Source: Armatimonas rosea (GTDB lineage: Bacteria; Armatimonadota; Armatimonadia; Armatimonadales; Armatimonadaceae). Taken from it: DNA of 64,000 bases. The position numbers were made by a program, and so were the translations under genes. The DNA is taken from contig NZ_JACHGW010000008.1 in the NCBI RefSeq assembly GCF_014202505.1, forward strand, positions 1 through 64,000, in the 5' to 3' direction. Positions within the stretch are counted from its first letter, which is position 1; every line of letters begins with the position of its first letter. This document shows positions 50,594 to 58,467 of this stretch, one piece after another. The notes under the pieces are model-generated. The model worked only from the letters and a program-made list of their open reading frames with translations. It was not told the DNA's origin and made no database searches.

Positions 50594-51190
50594 ATGAAGC
50601 GTGCCAAGAGCTGGTTTCAAGAGTATGGGGATTGTCTGTGGTTCAGCGCTCCCCTTGTCGGTTGGATCGTGCTGTCCATCACGGTGCTGATGTCAACGAT
50701 GCCCTGGTTTTTCGCGATCCCCCTGGGATGTATGGTCGGGTTTGTTCTCTGGCTGGGGCTCGGCATCTTAAACGGGGGAACAACCCTCGTCGAGATAACC
50801 ATTGGCTCCGCAATACCCTTGGTCTGTGCCCTTACTTTAATCCCTGTGTTTGCCCAGGCACGAGAAAGGGCGCGGGAGACAGCCTGCCGATCCAACCTTA
50901 AAGACCTTGCCAGAGCGTGGGCAAACTACGAGGCGGACCACGATGACAAGCCTCTCCCCGAGAAGAACTGGCAGGCGGCGCTTGCTCCCTACCTCCCCAA
51001 AACGTTCCGGCTCCAGTGCCCCGACAGCAAGGGGGGCTACCGCTACGAAGCCGAGCGGGGTGGTGTCTTGTTCACGGAGCTCAAGCCTGCACACAAAGGA
51101 CATCGCGCCGCGATTTTCACCGATGGGACGATCCGTCTGCTTGAGGTAAGCCAAGCTCCACCCCGCCCGGCACTTCTGGCCCGCCAATAA
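50594..51190 (+). CDS. Membrane protein with pseudopilin-type (DUF1559-like) tail
   Basis: The 198-residue protein has three hydrophobic helices. The last ends in IPVFAQARERARETACRSNLKDLARAWANYEADHDDKPLP, the core signature of secreted pseudopilin-like proteins in Armatimonadota and Planctomycetes (FAQARE-K/R-AR...SNLKQL). Here it follows extra helices instead of a prepilin leader, an unusual arrangement. TAGGAGGT lies 7 bases before the ATG, so this gene has a normal ribosome-binding site. Its function is unknown. Confidence 0.75.
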   Translation: MKRAKSWFQEYGDCLWFSAPLVGWIVLSITVLMSTMPWFFAIPLGCMVGFVLWLGLGILNGGTTLVEITIGSAIPLVCALTLIPVFAQARERARETACRSNLKDLARAWANYEADHDDKPLPEKNWQAALAPYLPKTFRLQCPDSKGGYRYEAERGGVLFTELKPAHKGHRAAIFTDGTIRLLEVSQAPPRPALLARQ

Positions 51191-51193
51191 GCG

Positions 51194-51199
51194 TACAAT
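51194..51199 (+). promoter_or_regulatory. -10 box 5 nt before a start codon (leaderless layout)
   Basis: TACAAT is followed by GCGGT and the ATG of the DUF1003 gene at 51205. Confidence 0.6.
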
Positions 51200-51204
51200 G
51201 CGGT

Positions 51205-51696
51205 ATGGACGAAGACATTGAGATCAGCCCGTGTGGTCAGTGGAAGCACGATCACCCGCCGGTGCGCGACATCAACACCGAGTTTGCCAAGCAGCAGACC
51301 ACCGGCCAGCGCCTCGCCGACAAGATCGCGGGGGCGGTGGGGGGCTGGCCCTTTATCATCATCCAGTCCTTTATTCTGATGTGCTGGATCGCGGCCAATG
51401 TCTACTTTGCGCTGCACCCCGCGCTCCTCAAGGCCTGGGACCCGTACCCGTTTATCCTGCTCAATCTCGTGCTCTCGTTTCAGGCGGCCTACACCGGCCC
51501 GGTCGTGATGATGAGCCAGAACCGCCAGGCCGAGAAAGACCGCCTCACCGCCCAGCGCGACTACGAGGTGGACCAGCGGGCCGAGACCGAGATCGCGATC
51601 GTGATGGAGCACCTCCTGCACCAAGACCGCCAGATCGCCGCACTCCGGCAAGAGATTTCCAGTCTGCACCGGGCGCTAGAGAGTAGCAAGAAATGA
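51205..51696 (+). CDS. DUF1003 family membrane protein
   Basis: The 163-residue protein has the DUF1003 pattern: DKIAGAVGGWPFIIIQSFILMCWIAANVYF and PYPFILLNLVLSFQAAYTGPVVMMSQNRQAEKDRLTAQRDYEVD, two helices and a coiled-coil tail. The family is sometimes linked to phage resistance or stress and is untested here. It overlaps the DUF1287 gene by 4 bases (ATGA). Confidence 0.9.
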   Translation: MDEDIEISPCGQWKHDHPPVRDINTEFAKQQTTGQRLADKIAGAVGGWPFIIIQSFILMCWIAANVYFALHPALLKAWDPYPFILLNLVLSFQAAYTGPVVMMSQNRQAEKDRLTAQRDYEVDQRAETEIAIVMEHLLHQDRQIAALRQEISSLHRALESSKK

Positions 51697-52217
51697 CAAC
51701 GGCTGAGAAAATTGTCGCAGCGGCACGGGCGCAAGTGGGGGATCGCTATGTGGCGGACTATGTCTCCCTAAAGTACCCCGGCGGCGATGTCCCCAAGGGC
51801 CAAGGTGCCTGCACCGATGTCGTGATCCGTGCGCTCCGGGCCGCCGGCTACGATCTGCAAAAGCTCGTCCACGACGATATGCGGCGCAACTTCAACCTCT
51901 ACCCCAAGAAATGGGGCCTGCGCCGCCCCGACCCGAGCATCGACCACCGCCGCGTCCCCAACCTCCGGGTCTTCTTCGCCCGCTTCGGCCAGTCGCTGCC
52001 CCTCAACAAAGACTTCCAACCCGGCGATATCGTCACCTGGGACCTGACGCCCACCAGCCTCACGCACTGTGGCATCGTCAGCGACCGAAAAAACGCACAG
52101 GGCGGCTACTTGATTCTCCACAACATCGGCCCGCAAGCCAGCGAAGAAGATCGCCTTTTTGCCTGGAAAATCACCGGGCACTATCGGTTTCCGGGCAATA
52201 AATTACCCGGCAGATAG
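51693..52217 (+). CDS. DUF1287 family protein
   Basis: The 174-residue protein matches DUF1287, an NlpC/P60-like fold: DYVSLKYPGGDVPKGQGACTDVVIRALRAAGYDLQKLVHDDM with the candidate catalytic cysteine, and DIVTWDLTP..LTHCGIV with the histidine. No signal peptide is seen. The last nine residues and the stop codon (FPGNKLPGR) come from the left end of palindromic element C1, so its original C-terminus may have been replaced. Confidence 0.88.
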   Translation: MTTAEKIVAAARAQVGDRYVADYVSLKYPGGDVPKGQGACTDVVIRALRAAGYDLQKLVHDDMRRNFNLYPKKWGLRRPDPSIDHRRVPNLRVFFARFGQSLPLNKDFQPGDIVTWDLTPTSLTHCGIVSDRKNAQGGYLILHNIGPQASEEDRLFAWKITGHYRFPGNKLPGR

Positions 52218-52312
52218 TGGGGAGCGCCCCGAGGGCGCGGAGAGCATTTTGTATTTGCGCGTCCCCGGACGCTCTTTTGCTTGTGCCGGGTATTTCAATG
52301 CCCAGCCACGAT
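52191..52312. repeat. Palindromic element family C, copy 1
   Basis: It starts with CCGGGCAATAAATTACCCGG, continues GGAGCGCCCCGAGGGCGCG, and ends with the imperfect complement GCCGGGTATTTCAATGCCC near 52285-52305. It is therefore a long imperfect hairpin. The same start recurs in reverse at 53499-53553. It supplies the stop codon of the DUF1287 gene. Confidence 0.85.
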
Positions 52313-52319
52313 AACACGA

Positions 52320-52325
52320 TAAAAT
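52320..52325 (+). promoter_or_regulatory. -10 box 5 nt before a start codon (leaderless layout)
   Basis: TAAAAT is followed by GACAC and the ATG at 52331, at the edge of palindromic element C1. Confidence 0.55.
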
Positions 52326-52330
52326 GACAC

Positions 52331-52963
52331 ATGGCCTACAGCGATTTCACCTACTTGGAAGTAAAGCGCCGGTTTGCTCTGGAGGTCACCGACGATGAGG
52401 ATCTATTTGCCGAGGTCGTGTTGGTGGAGCCAAGTGCCTGGCTCAAGGAGACACTGGAGAAGACGCTTCCCCTAGCCCTTGCCGTGTCAACCGAGAAAGC
52501 ACGCTCCGAGTGGCTTATCGCCCCACTTCTTGTCGAGATGCAGCAGCGTAGCGGCCAGCCCCTTAGCCTGTTCTCTGGCACGGAGTTCAATGCCGCCCCC
52601 GATGAAGGCTTGGCAGGCTTCTGCGACTTTATCGCCACCCAGTCCGACGAGCAGCTTGCTATCACGGCCCCTGTGCTGATGATTGTCGAGGCCAAGAACG
52701 AGAACATGCGAGCGGGAATTGGTCAGTGCCTCGCCGCGATGGTCGGAGCCCAGCGCTTCAACGAGCGCGAGGGCACGGTCAAAGATCCGCTCTACGGCGC
52801 CGTGACAACCGGAACCACCTGGCGCTTTCTCACCCTCACCGGCAACCGAGCACGCCTCGACCGCGCGGAGCACTATATTGAAAACGTCGCCAAAGTACTG
52901 GGAATCTTGGTCGCCATCTCCCAGAGTGGAGCCAGTGACCAAACCGAGACGGATGAGCTTTGA
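52331..52963 (+). CDS. Hypothetical PD-(D/E)XK nuclease-like protein
   Basis: The 210-residue protein resembles a family common in cyanobacteria with YLEVKRRFAL near the start, WLIAPLLVEM, LAGFCDFIAT and APVLMIVEAKNENMRAGIGQCLAAMVGAQ. The D...E-x-K order suggests a PD-(D/E)XK nuclease core, as in Uma2 or XisH-type proteins, but no function is shown. Together with the next gene it lies between two inverted copies of element C, as a cassette. The stop overlaps the next start by 3 bases. Confidence 0.75.
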   Translation: MAYSDFTYLEVKRRFALEVTDDEDLFAEVVLVEPSAWLKETLEKTLPLALAVSTEKARSEWLIAPLLVEMQQRSGQPLSLFSGTEFNAAPDEGLAGFCDFIATQSDEQLAITAPVLMIVEAKNENMRAGIGQCLAAMVGAQRFNEREGTVKDPLYGAVTTGTTWRFLTLTGNRARLDRAEHYIENVAKVLGILVAISQSGASDQTETDEL

Positions 52964-53457
52964 GAAGAGATCGAGTACTCTTTGGTCTGGTCTGTCTTGT
53001 GCTCGCAGGAGTAGGGATAGATGCCTTACGTAGATTCGCATTTCCTGAAATCTATAATCTGTATACAAGACGTTTCTTAGATAAAGAAATTATCATCCTG
53101 CAAAAAATGGATATCTCGCCTTACAATACTTGGACCGTTTTTGTGGTGGATAAAGGAACCAGGAAATTAGTGCTTACTCCCTCCTCGCGTGAGCAAGGGA
53201 ACTGCATCAAAGAAATATTTCTAAGCAAAGACCAACGCTATATCTACTTGAAGGCAATTTCCGCATCGGCTGGCTTTGATCTTGCCTCTGGAAATATCAC
53301 CCATGACCCGCAGGTGGCGCAAAGCTCACTCTCTGAACATGGCGGGGCAGGGACACAACTATTTCCTCCGTATGACGGGCAGATGCAACAGAGAGAAATC
53401 TCTGAGTGGGAAGCCCAAGCTTGGCTCAAGCTGGCCCCCACTGCCCAAAATCAGTAA
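52960..53457 (+). CDS. Hypothetical membrane-anchored protein
   Basis: The 165-residue protein has a single N-terminal hydrophobic segment (RVLFGLVCLVLAGVGIDAL). A beta-rich extracytoplasmic part follows (NTWTVFVVDKGTRKLVLTPS, QRYIYLKAISASAGFDL). A TTG start overlaps the preceding stop (TTGA). Base composition in 53000-53250 is lower in GC than in flanking genes, which suggests transfer. No family is recognised. Confidence 0.65.
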   Translation: MRRDRVLFGLVCLVLAGVGIDALRRFAFPEIYNLYTRRFLDKEIIILQKMDISPYNTWTVFVVDKGTRKLVLTPSSREQGNCIKEIFLSKDQRYIYLKAISASAGFDLASGNITHDPQVAQSSLSEHGGAGTQLFPPYDGQMQQREISEWEAQAWLKLAPTAQNQ

Positions 53458-53469
53458 CTATCTGCAAGA

Positions 53470-53575
53470 ACGCAGAGAGCATTTTGGTGCCTACGCGCCC
53501 TCGGGGCGCTCCCTGCTCTCTGCCGGGTAATTTATTGCCCGGCACTCTGCCCGGCATGATTCCCCGCCGGGTAGA
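53470..53575. repeat. Palindromic element family C, copy 2 (inverted)
   Basis: The reverse complement reads CCGGGCAATAAATTACCCGG then GGGAGCGCCCCGAGGGCGCG, the same as copy 1 apart from a few bases, followed by CCAAAATGCTCTCTGC against GAGAGCATTTTG. A further palindrome (GCCCGGCATGATTCCCCGCCGGG) sits at the right end, up against the -10 box of the dehydratase gene. Confidence 0.85.
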
Positions 53576-53577
53576 AT
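53572..53577 (+). promoter_or_regulatory. -10 box 6 nt before a start codon (leaderless layout)
   Basis: TAGAAT is followed by GCCTGT and the GTG of the dehydratase gene at 53584. The box overlaps the edge of palindromic element C2. Confidence 0.6.
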
Positions 53578-53583
53578 GCCTGT

Positions 53584-55473
53584 GTGACAAATAGCGACGA
53601 TATCTACGATGTGGCGACGAAGGCCGCCGGGCCTGCGGGGGAGCTGCCCCTGACCGAGGAGATGCTACGAGATCGCCCGTCCGGGGATCTCTTTGGGCTC
53701 TCGATGAACGCCGGCATGGGCTGGGAGCCGTCGAAGGTGGTCGGGCGGGAGTTTCTGGTGCTCTCGACCCTCGGGGGGATGCGCGGCGAGGACGGCAAGC
53801 CGATCGCGCTGGGCTACCACACGGGGCACTGGGAGGTCGGTCTGCAGGTGCGCGAGTGCGCCGAGGAGCTGGCGCGGCGGGGCGCGATCCCGTTTGCAGG
53901 CTTTGTCTCCGACCCCTGCGATGGCCGCAGCCAGGGCACGACCGGGATGTTCGACTCGCTGCCGTACCGCAACGACGCCGCAGTGGTGCTACGAAGGCTC
54001 ATTCGCTCACTACCGACCCGGCGTGGGGTGATCGGGGTGGCGACCTGTGACAAGGGGCTGCCCGCGATGCTCATGGCGCTTGCCGGGATGCGCGATCTGC
54101 CCTGCGCCATTGTCCCCGGCGGCGTCACCCTGCCGCCGGAGCGCGGTGAGGACGCCGGCAAAGTCCAGACTATCGGGGCCCGGTTTTCGCACGGGCTCAT
54201 CACGCTCAAAGAAGCGGCCGAGGCGGGCTGCCGCGCCTGTGCGACTCCGGGCGGCGGCTGTCAGTTCTTCGGCACCGCGGCCACGGCTCAGGCGGTCTCC
54301 GAGGCGCTCGGGTTGACCGTTCCCCATGCTGCCCTCGCGCCCAGCGGCCAGAAGATCTGGTTCGATATCGCCACTCGCACCGCCAACGCCATGCTCGCGC
54401 TCGATGCCAATGGGGTCACGGGCCGCGATATCCTCACCGATAAAAGTATCGAGAACGCCATGCTGGTGCACGCGGCCTGCGGCGGCTCTACCAACTTACT
54501 CTTGCACATTCCCGCCATCGCCCACGCCGCCGGGCTGAAGCGCCCGAGCGTCGACGACTGGATCCGTGTCAACCGCTCCGTGCCGCGCCTGGTCGATGTG
54601 CTCCCCAACGGCCCCACGGACCATCCCACCGTGCGGATGTATCTGGCGGGCGGTGTCCCGGAAGTGATGCTGCACCTGCGGAACCTCGGGCTGCTGCACT
54701 TAGACTGCCTGACGGTGAACGGAAAGACCGTGGGCGAGAACCTAGCCGAGTGGGAGACCAGCGAGCGGCGCGAGAGAGTCCGGCAAGTCCTGCGCGATAA
54801 AGACGGCGTCGATCCCGACGATGTCATCTCCGACCCGGAGCACGCCCGCAAGAAGGGCCTCACCAGCACGGTCTGCTTCCCCGTGGGCAACCTCGCGCCG
54901 GAGGGCAGCGTCATCAAGGCTACGAGCATTCACCCGTCGGTGGTGGGCGAGGACGGTGTCTACCGCAAGACCGGCCCCGCCAAGGTGTTTACGTCGGAGC
55001 GCGCTGCGATTGCGGCGATCAAGGGCGGTAAGATTGTCGCCGGCGATGTGATTGTCCTGACCTGCCGCGGGCCGCTCGGGACGGGTATGGAGGAGACCTA
55101 CCAGCTCACCAGCGCCCTGAAATTTTTACCCTTTGGCAAGGAGGTCGCGCTCATCACGGATGCAAGATTTAGCGGTGTCTCCACCGGTGCGTGCATCGGC
55201 CATATCGGCCCCGAGGCGCTGGCGGGCGGCCCCATCGGCAAGGTCCGCGACGGCGACACGATCGAGATTATCGTGGATCGCGTGAACCTCACCGCCTCCG
55301 TGAACCTCACCAGCGACCCCGACTTCGCCACCCGCCCGCTCCGCGACGACCTCGCCCCCGACCCCCAGCTCCCCGACGACACCCGCCTCTGGGCCGCCCT
55401 CGTCACCGCAAGCGGCGGCCTCTGGGGCGGTTGCGTCTACGACACGGAGAGCATCCTCGCCAAGCTGAGATAA
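53584..55473 (+). CDS. YjhG/YagF-type sugar-acid (D-xylonate) dehydratase
   Basis: The 629-residue enzyme of the IlvD/Edd superfamily, YjhG/YagF branch. Diagnostic parts are [86 protein letters not shown] and [28 protein letters not shown]; the three cysteines fit the Fe-S cluster ligands. E. coli YjhG/YagF dehydrate D-xylonate. The enzyme probably feeds a non-phosphorylative pentose-acid route, alongside GH51 and inositol oxygenase in this window. It starts at GTG 53584. Confidence 0.93.
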   Translation: MTNSDDIYDVATKAAGPAGELPLTEEMLRDRPSGDLFGLSMNAGMGWEPSKVVGREFLVLSTLGGMRGEDGKPIALGYHTGHWEVGLQVRECAEELARRGAIPFAGFVSDPCDGRSQGTTGMFDSLPYRNDAAVVLRRLIRSLPTRRGVIGVATCDKGLPAMLMALAGMRDLPCAIVPGGVTLPPERGEDAGKVQTIGARFSHGLITLKEAAEAGCRACATPGGGCQFFGTAATAQAVSEALGLTVPHAALAPSGQKIWFDIATRTANAMLALDANGVTGRDILTDKSIENAMLVHAACGGSTNLLLHIPAIAHAAGLKRPSVDDWIRVNRSVPRLVDVLPNGPTDHPTVRMYLAGGVPEVMLHLRNLGLLHLDCLTVNGKTVGENLAEWETSERRERVRQVLRDKDGVDPDDVISDPEHARKKGLTSTVCFPVGNLAPEGSVIKATSIHPSVVGEDGVYRKTGPAKVFTSERAAIAAIKGGKIVAGDVIVLTCRGPLGTGMEETYQLTSALKFLPFGKEVALITDARFSGVSTGACIGHIGPEALAGGPIGKVRDGDTIEIIVDRVNLTASVNLTSDPDFATRPLRDDLAPDPQLPDDTRLWAALVTASGGLWGGCVYDTESILAKLR

Positions 55474-55476
55474 AAT
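55471..55476 (+). promoter_or_regulatory. -10 box 6 nt before a start codon (leaderless layout)
   Basis: TAAAAT includes the stop codon of the dehydratase gene, is followed by ACCCCC and then the ATG at 55483. It marks the start of the CopG-like/HNH module. Confidence 0.6.
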
Positions 55477-55482
55477 ACCCCC

Positions 55483-55884
55483 ATGAGCCTGACAATTTCG
55501 TTGCCACCTGATGTCGCTCGTCGTATTGCAGACGAGGCGGCTCGTGAAGGGCTGGATGCACCGTCACTGGTGCTCAAGATCCTGCTGACTTCACCGGGTG
55601 GCTCAGGGATGAGTGAGCGCGAGGCAGAGCTAGTCGCACAAATCCATCGCTTGAGTGCGCCCAAATCGCTGAGTGAGCAGCGGCGCTACCAAAAGCTTCG
55701 CCGAAAAAATCAGGCAGGAGAGCTCACGGAGGCAGAGCGTGAGCAGCTTTTTGCCCTCATCGACACCGATGAGCTTCGTGCGGCAGAGCGACTGGAGTAT
55801 CTTGGGGAGCTAGCTCAGCTACGGGGCACCTCGGTACGCGAGGTCATGAAGTCCCTGGGCCTGCGAGTGCCCGGTGTTGCCTAG
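55483..55884 (+). CDS. CopG-like N-terminus, HNH-partner protein
   Basis: The 133-residue protein starts with a ribbon-helix-helix-like segment SLTISLPPDVARRIADEAAREG. It continues as helices ending LAQLRGTSVREVMKSLGLRVP. It matches the protein at 14414-14791 in order and ending. The HNH gene begins 3 bases after its stop. In cyanobacteria similar small proteins precede HNH genes, so the pair may be a two-gene module of unknown role, possibly regulator-nuclease. Confidence 0.78.
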   Translation: MSLTISLPPDVARRIADEAAREGLDAPSLVLKILLTSPGGSGMSEREAELVAQIHRLSAPKSLSEQRRYQKLRRKNQAGELTEAEREQLFALIDTDELRAAERLEYLGELAQLRGTSVREVMKSLGLRVPGVA

Positions 55885-55887
55885 TCA

Positions 55888-56337
55888 ATGGCCCTACGGA
55901 GACGCCCCACACAGCGGCAACGTGAGATTATCACAGAGCGTGCCGAGGCATGTTGTGAGTACTGCAAAACGCCTCTCATCCTTGCCAATGTTGAGAACTT
56001 TGAGCTAGAGCACATTGAGCCTGTCGTTTCGGGTGGCTTGACCGTGCTGGAGAACCTAGCGCTCTCCTGCCCCGGCTGCAACGATATCAAGCAGGTGCAA
56101 ACACAAGCACTTGACCCTGAATCGGGCGCGTATGTAGCGCTTTTTCATCCACGCCAGCAGCTCTGGGAGGAACACTTTGCCTGGAGTGCAGACGGCCAGC
56201 TGATCCAGGGAAAGACTCCCTGTGGTCGTGCCACCGTCGTCGCACTACGGCTTAATCGCATCGGACTCGTCAATCTGCGTCGTGCCCAGTGGGCACTTGG
56301 AATCCATCCGCTCCAAGAAAAGAGCGAGGAAAGCTAA
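55888..56337 (+). CDS. HNH endonuclease
   Basis: The 149-residue HNH nuclease has CEYCKTP zinc cysteines, FELEHIEPVVSGG with the catalytic histidine, and NLALSCPGCNDIKQ with the second pair and asparagine. The following ALFHPRQQLWEEHFAW and RATVVALRLNRIGLVNLRR are typical of the cyanobacterial-type HNH family. It is second in a three-gene run with the CopG-like gene and the gene at 56344. Confidence 0.9.
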   Translation: MALRRRPTQRQREIITERAEACCEYCKTPLILANVENFELEHIEPVVSGGLTVLENLALSCPGCNDIKQVQTQALDPESGAYVALFHPRQQLWEEHFAWSADGQLIQGKTPCGRATVVALRLNRIGLVNLRRAQWALGIHPLQEKSEES

Positions 56338-56343
56338 GACAAT

Positions 56344-56847
56344 ATGCCAGACTCCAACGAAAGTGATTTTGGTGAGGAAGACGATCGAGAACCATCGCCA
56401 CCGCCTGATCGCATTACGGCGCTAACACTGGAGCGCTTCGGCGTAGAACGGAGCTACCAGGCGACTTTTGCGATTCAGTTCGAGGAATACGATGCAGTCG
56501 TTTCTTATAGTGGGCAGGGCATCGGTCTGGAAGGTAAGCGTCGCGGTAAGGTGAAGTTTGCCCCACTGTGGAACCTGATTCTCCTGCTTGCGGAGCAGAG
56601 CCATACACTCGCCGATCACTACAGGCCTGATGCGACATTTTCTTATTCTTTTGGTACTCTCTTCAATGCAAAGCTGTTCATCCACCGTGGCGAGTACACA
56701 CAGCGTATTTACTGCCAGGACGGTGAGGCGCCGCCGCTGGTACAAGTCGCACTTCAGCTTCTAGACTTACTTCTTGATCAAGCTGTCTGGGAAGGCGAAC
56801 CGTTCACAATTCATCGCTTCCCACCAAATCTAGTGCGTGATTTGTAG
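56344..56847 (+). CDS. Hypothetical protein downstream of HNH gene
   Basis: The 167-residue soluble protein has an acidic, proline-rich N-terminus (SDFGEEDDREPSPPPDRIT). A beta-rich core follows (YDAVVSYSGQGIGLEGKRRGKVKFAP) and a helical end. No family is recognised. It starts 6 bases after the HNH stop, so it is probably part of the module. It converges on the GGDEF gene with a one-base gap. Confidence 0.65.
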   Translation: MPDSNESDFGEEDDREPSPPPDRITALTLERFGVERSYQATFAIQFEEYDAVVSYSGQGIGLEGKRRGKVKFAPLWNLILLLAEQSHTLADHYRPDATFSYSFGTLFNAKLFIHRGEYTQRIYCQDGEAPPLVQVALQLLDLLLDQAVWEGEPFTIHRFPPNLVRDL

Positions 56848-56848
56848 G

Positions 56849-58423
56849 TTAGGCGGCGGCTCGGAGGGGCTCGGTGGTGATGTCAAAGCTGTGGGTGACA
56901 CAGTTCTTGCCGTGGTTCTTGGAGTAGTAGAGCGCTTGGTCGGCCTGCTCGGTGAGCTCTTTGGGGTCGCGGGTGTTGAGGCCTAGGGTGGCGACTCCGA
57001 CACTGATGGTCACGGGGCGGCGGGGCCAGGGAAGCTCGGCGATCATGCGGCGGCAGCGCTCCGCCACGACCCGGGAGTCGTCGGCGCTGGTGTGGGGGAG
57101 CACGATGGCAAACTCCTCCCCCCCGTAGCGTGCGGCGCAGTCGGTCACGCGGGTGGCTTTGAGCAGCGCATCCGCGATCGTGCAGAGGACATCGTCGCCG
57201 GCGGGGTGCCCGAAGGTGTCGTTGTAGGACTTAAAGCTATCGACATCCAGGAGAATCAGCGAGAGGGGGTACTGGTAGCGCACGCTCATCCGGTACTGGC
57301 TGAGGAGCTCTTCCTGGAACTTGCGGTGGTTCTTCAGGCCGGTCAGCCCATCGACAGTCGCCTGCGCTTCGAGCTGGAGGTTGGCCTCGGCGAGCTCCCG
57401 CTGGCGCTGCTCTAGGCGCCGGTTGAGCTTGTTGAACTCGATCAGCTGCTGCTCGGCGATTTTTTGGAAGTGCCTCCGGTCGCGGATATCGGCGAAGGTG
57501 GCGACCGCGGCGTAGGGGCGCACCTCGTGGGGGCGGAAGAGGGGCGCGGAGTTGATCGAGACCCAGAGCACCTCGCCATCGGGGCGGTGGAGGCCCATGA
57601 TGACGTTCTCTTGGGGGACTCCCTCGCGCAGAGAGACCGTGATGGGGTGCTCGTTGCTGGGAAACGGCGAGCCATTGTCCCGCACCGCCATCCAGCGCGG
57701 GTCGGCGAAGGTTAGGCCCTGGAGCTCGTCGGCCCCGACTCCCAAAAGCTGCTCGGCGCGGGGGTTGCACAGCACAATCCCGTGGCTGGGCTCCTGCACA
57801 ATCAGCCCATCGTGCATCGCGGCCACGGCTTGCTGGAAGCGGTCGTCGGCCTCTTGGATATCGAGCTGCGCCACCGAGAGCTCTTGTAGCAGCTTGCCCT
57901 GGCTCTGGAGGTGGACAAAGAGCTCTAGCTGCGAGACAAGAGTCCGTGCGAGGCGCTGGAGTCCTTGCTTCTGGCTCTCCGTGAGCTTCTTAGGCTTGGG
58001 GCCAAGGACACAGAGCGCCCCCAGAACCTGGCCGTCTTGGGTGACCAGAGGGGCTCCTGCGAAGAAGCGAGCGCGTGGGGGCTCCGTGACCAGAGGGTTC
58101 TTGGCAAGGCGTGGATCACGGGTGGGATCGCTGACCACCAGCACCTCGGTAGGGCAGGCCATGACCAGCTGCACAAACGGCCAGATGCCCGCGGTCTGAT
58201 CGGGCTCTAGGCCCACGGACGACTTGAGCCAGCGTCGCTCCGCATCCGCAAAGGCAATCAGGCCAATCGGCATCCCCGCGAGAGAGAGGGCAAGCTGGGT
58301 TGTATCCTCGTAGGTATTCTCTGTCGAGGACTCAAGCGCAGCTGTGTCTAAGACGTGGTAGCGCTGTAACGCCCAGAGACGCCGTGCCTCGTCATCAGTG
58401 AGTTGGGAGTTTGTGTTTGGCAA
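56849..58423 (-). CDS. GAF-PAS-GGDEF diguanylate cyclase
   Basis: The 524-residue signalling protein has an N-terminal GAF domain (SLAGMPIGLIAFADAERRWLKS), a PAS domain (VAAMHDGLIVQEPSHGIVLCNPRAEQLL), a short coiled coil and a C-terminal GGDEF domain with active GGEEF at 434-438. An RxxD site (RVTD, 425-428) precedes it by five residues, which marks product-inhibited c-di-GMP synthases. No EAL domain is present. A TTG start at 58423 is used. Confidence 0.93.
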   Translation of the reverse strand: MPNTNSQLTDDEARRLWALQRYHVLDTAALESSTENTYEDTTQLALSLAGMPIGLIAFADAERRWLKSSVGLEPDQTAGIWPFVQLVMACPTEVLVVSDPTRDPRLAKNPLVTEPPRARFFAGAPLVTQDGQVLGALCVLGPKPKKLTESQKQGLQRLARTLVSQLELFVHLQSQGKLLQELSVAQLDIQEADDRFQQAVAAMHDGLIVQEPSHGIVLCNPRAEQLLGVGADELQGLTFADPRWMAVRDNGSPFPSNEHPITVSLREGVPQENVIMGLHRPDGEVLWVSINSAPLFRPHEVRPYAAVATFADIRDRRHFQKIAEQQLIEFNKLNRRLEQRQRELAEANLQLEAQATVDGLTGLKNHRKFQEELLSQYRMSVRYQYPLSLILLDVDSFKSYNDTFGHPAGDDVLCTIADALLKATRVTDCAARYGGEEFAIVLPHTSADDSRVVAERCRRMIAELPWPRRPVTISVGVATLGLNTRDPKELTEQADQALYYSKNHGKNCVTHSFDITTEPLRAAA

Positions 58424-58467
58424 CAGATATCCTCTGCCCGATATTATGGGAATAGAAAGTATTTATA

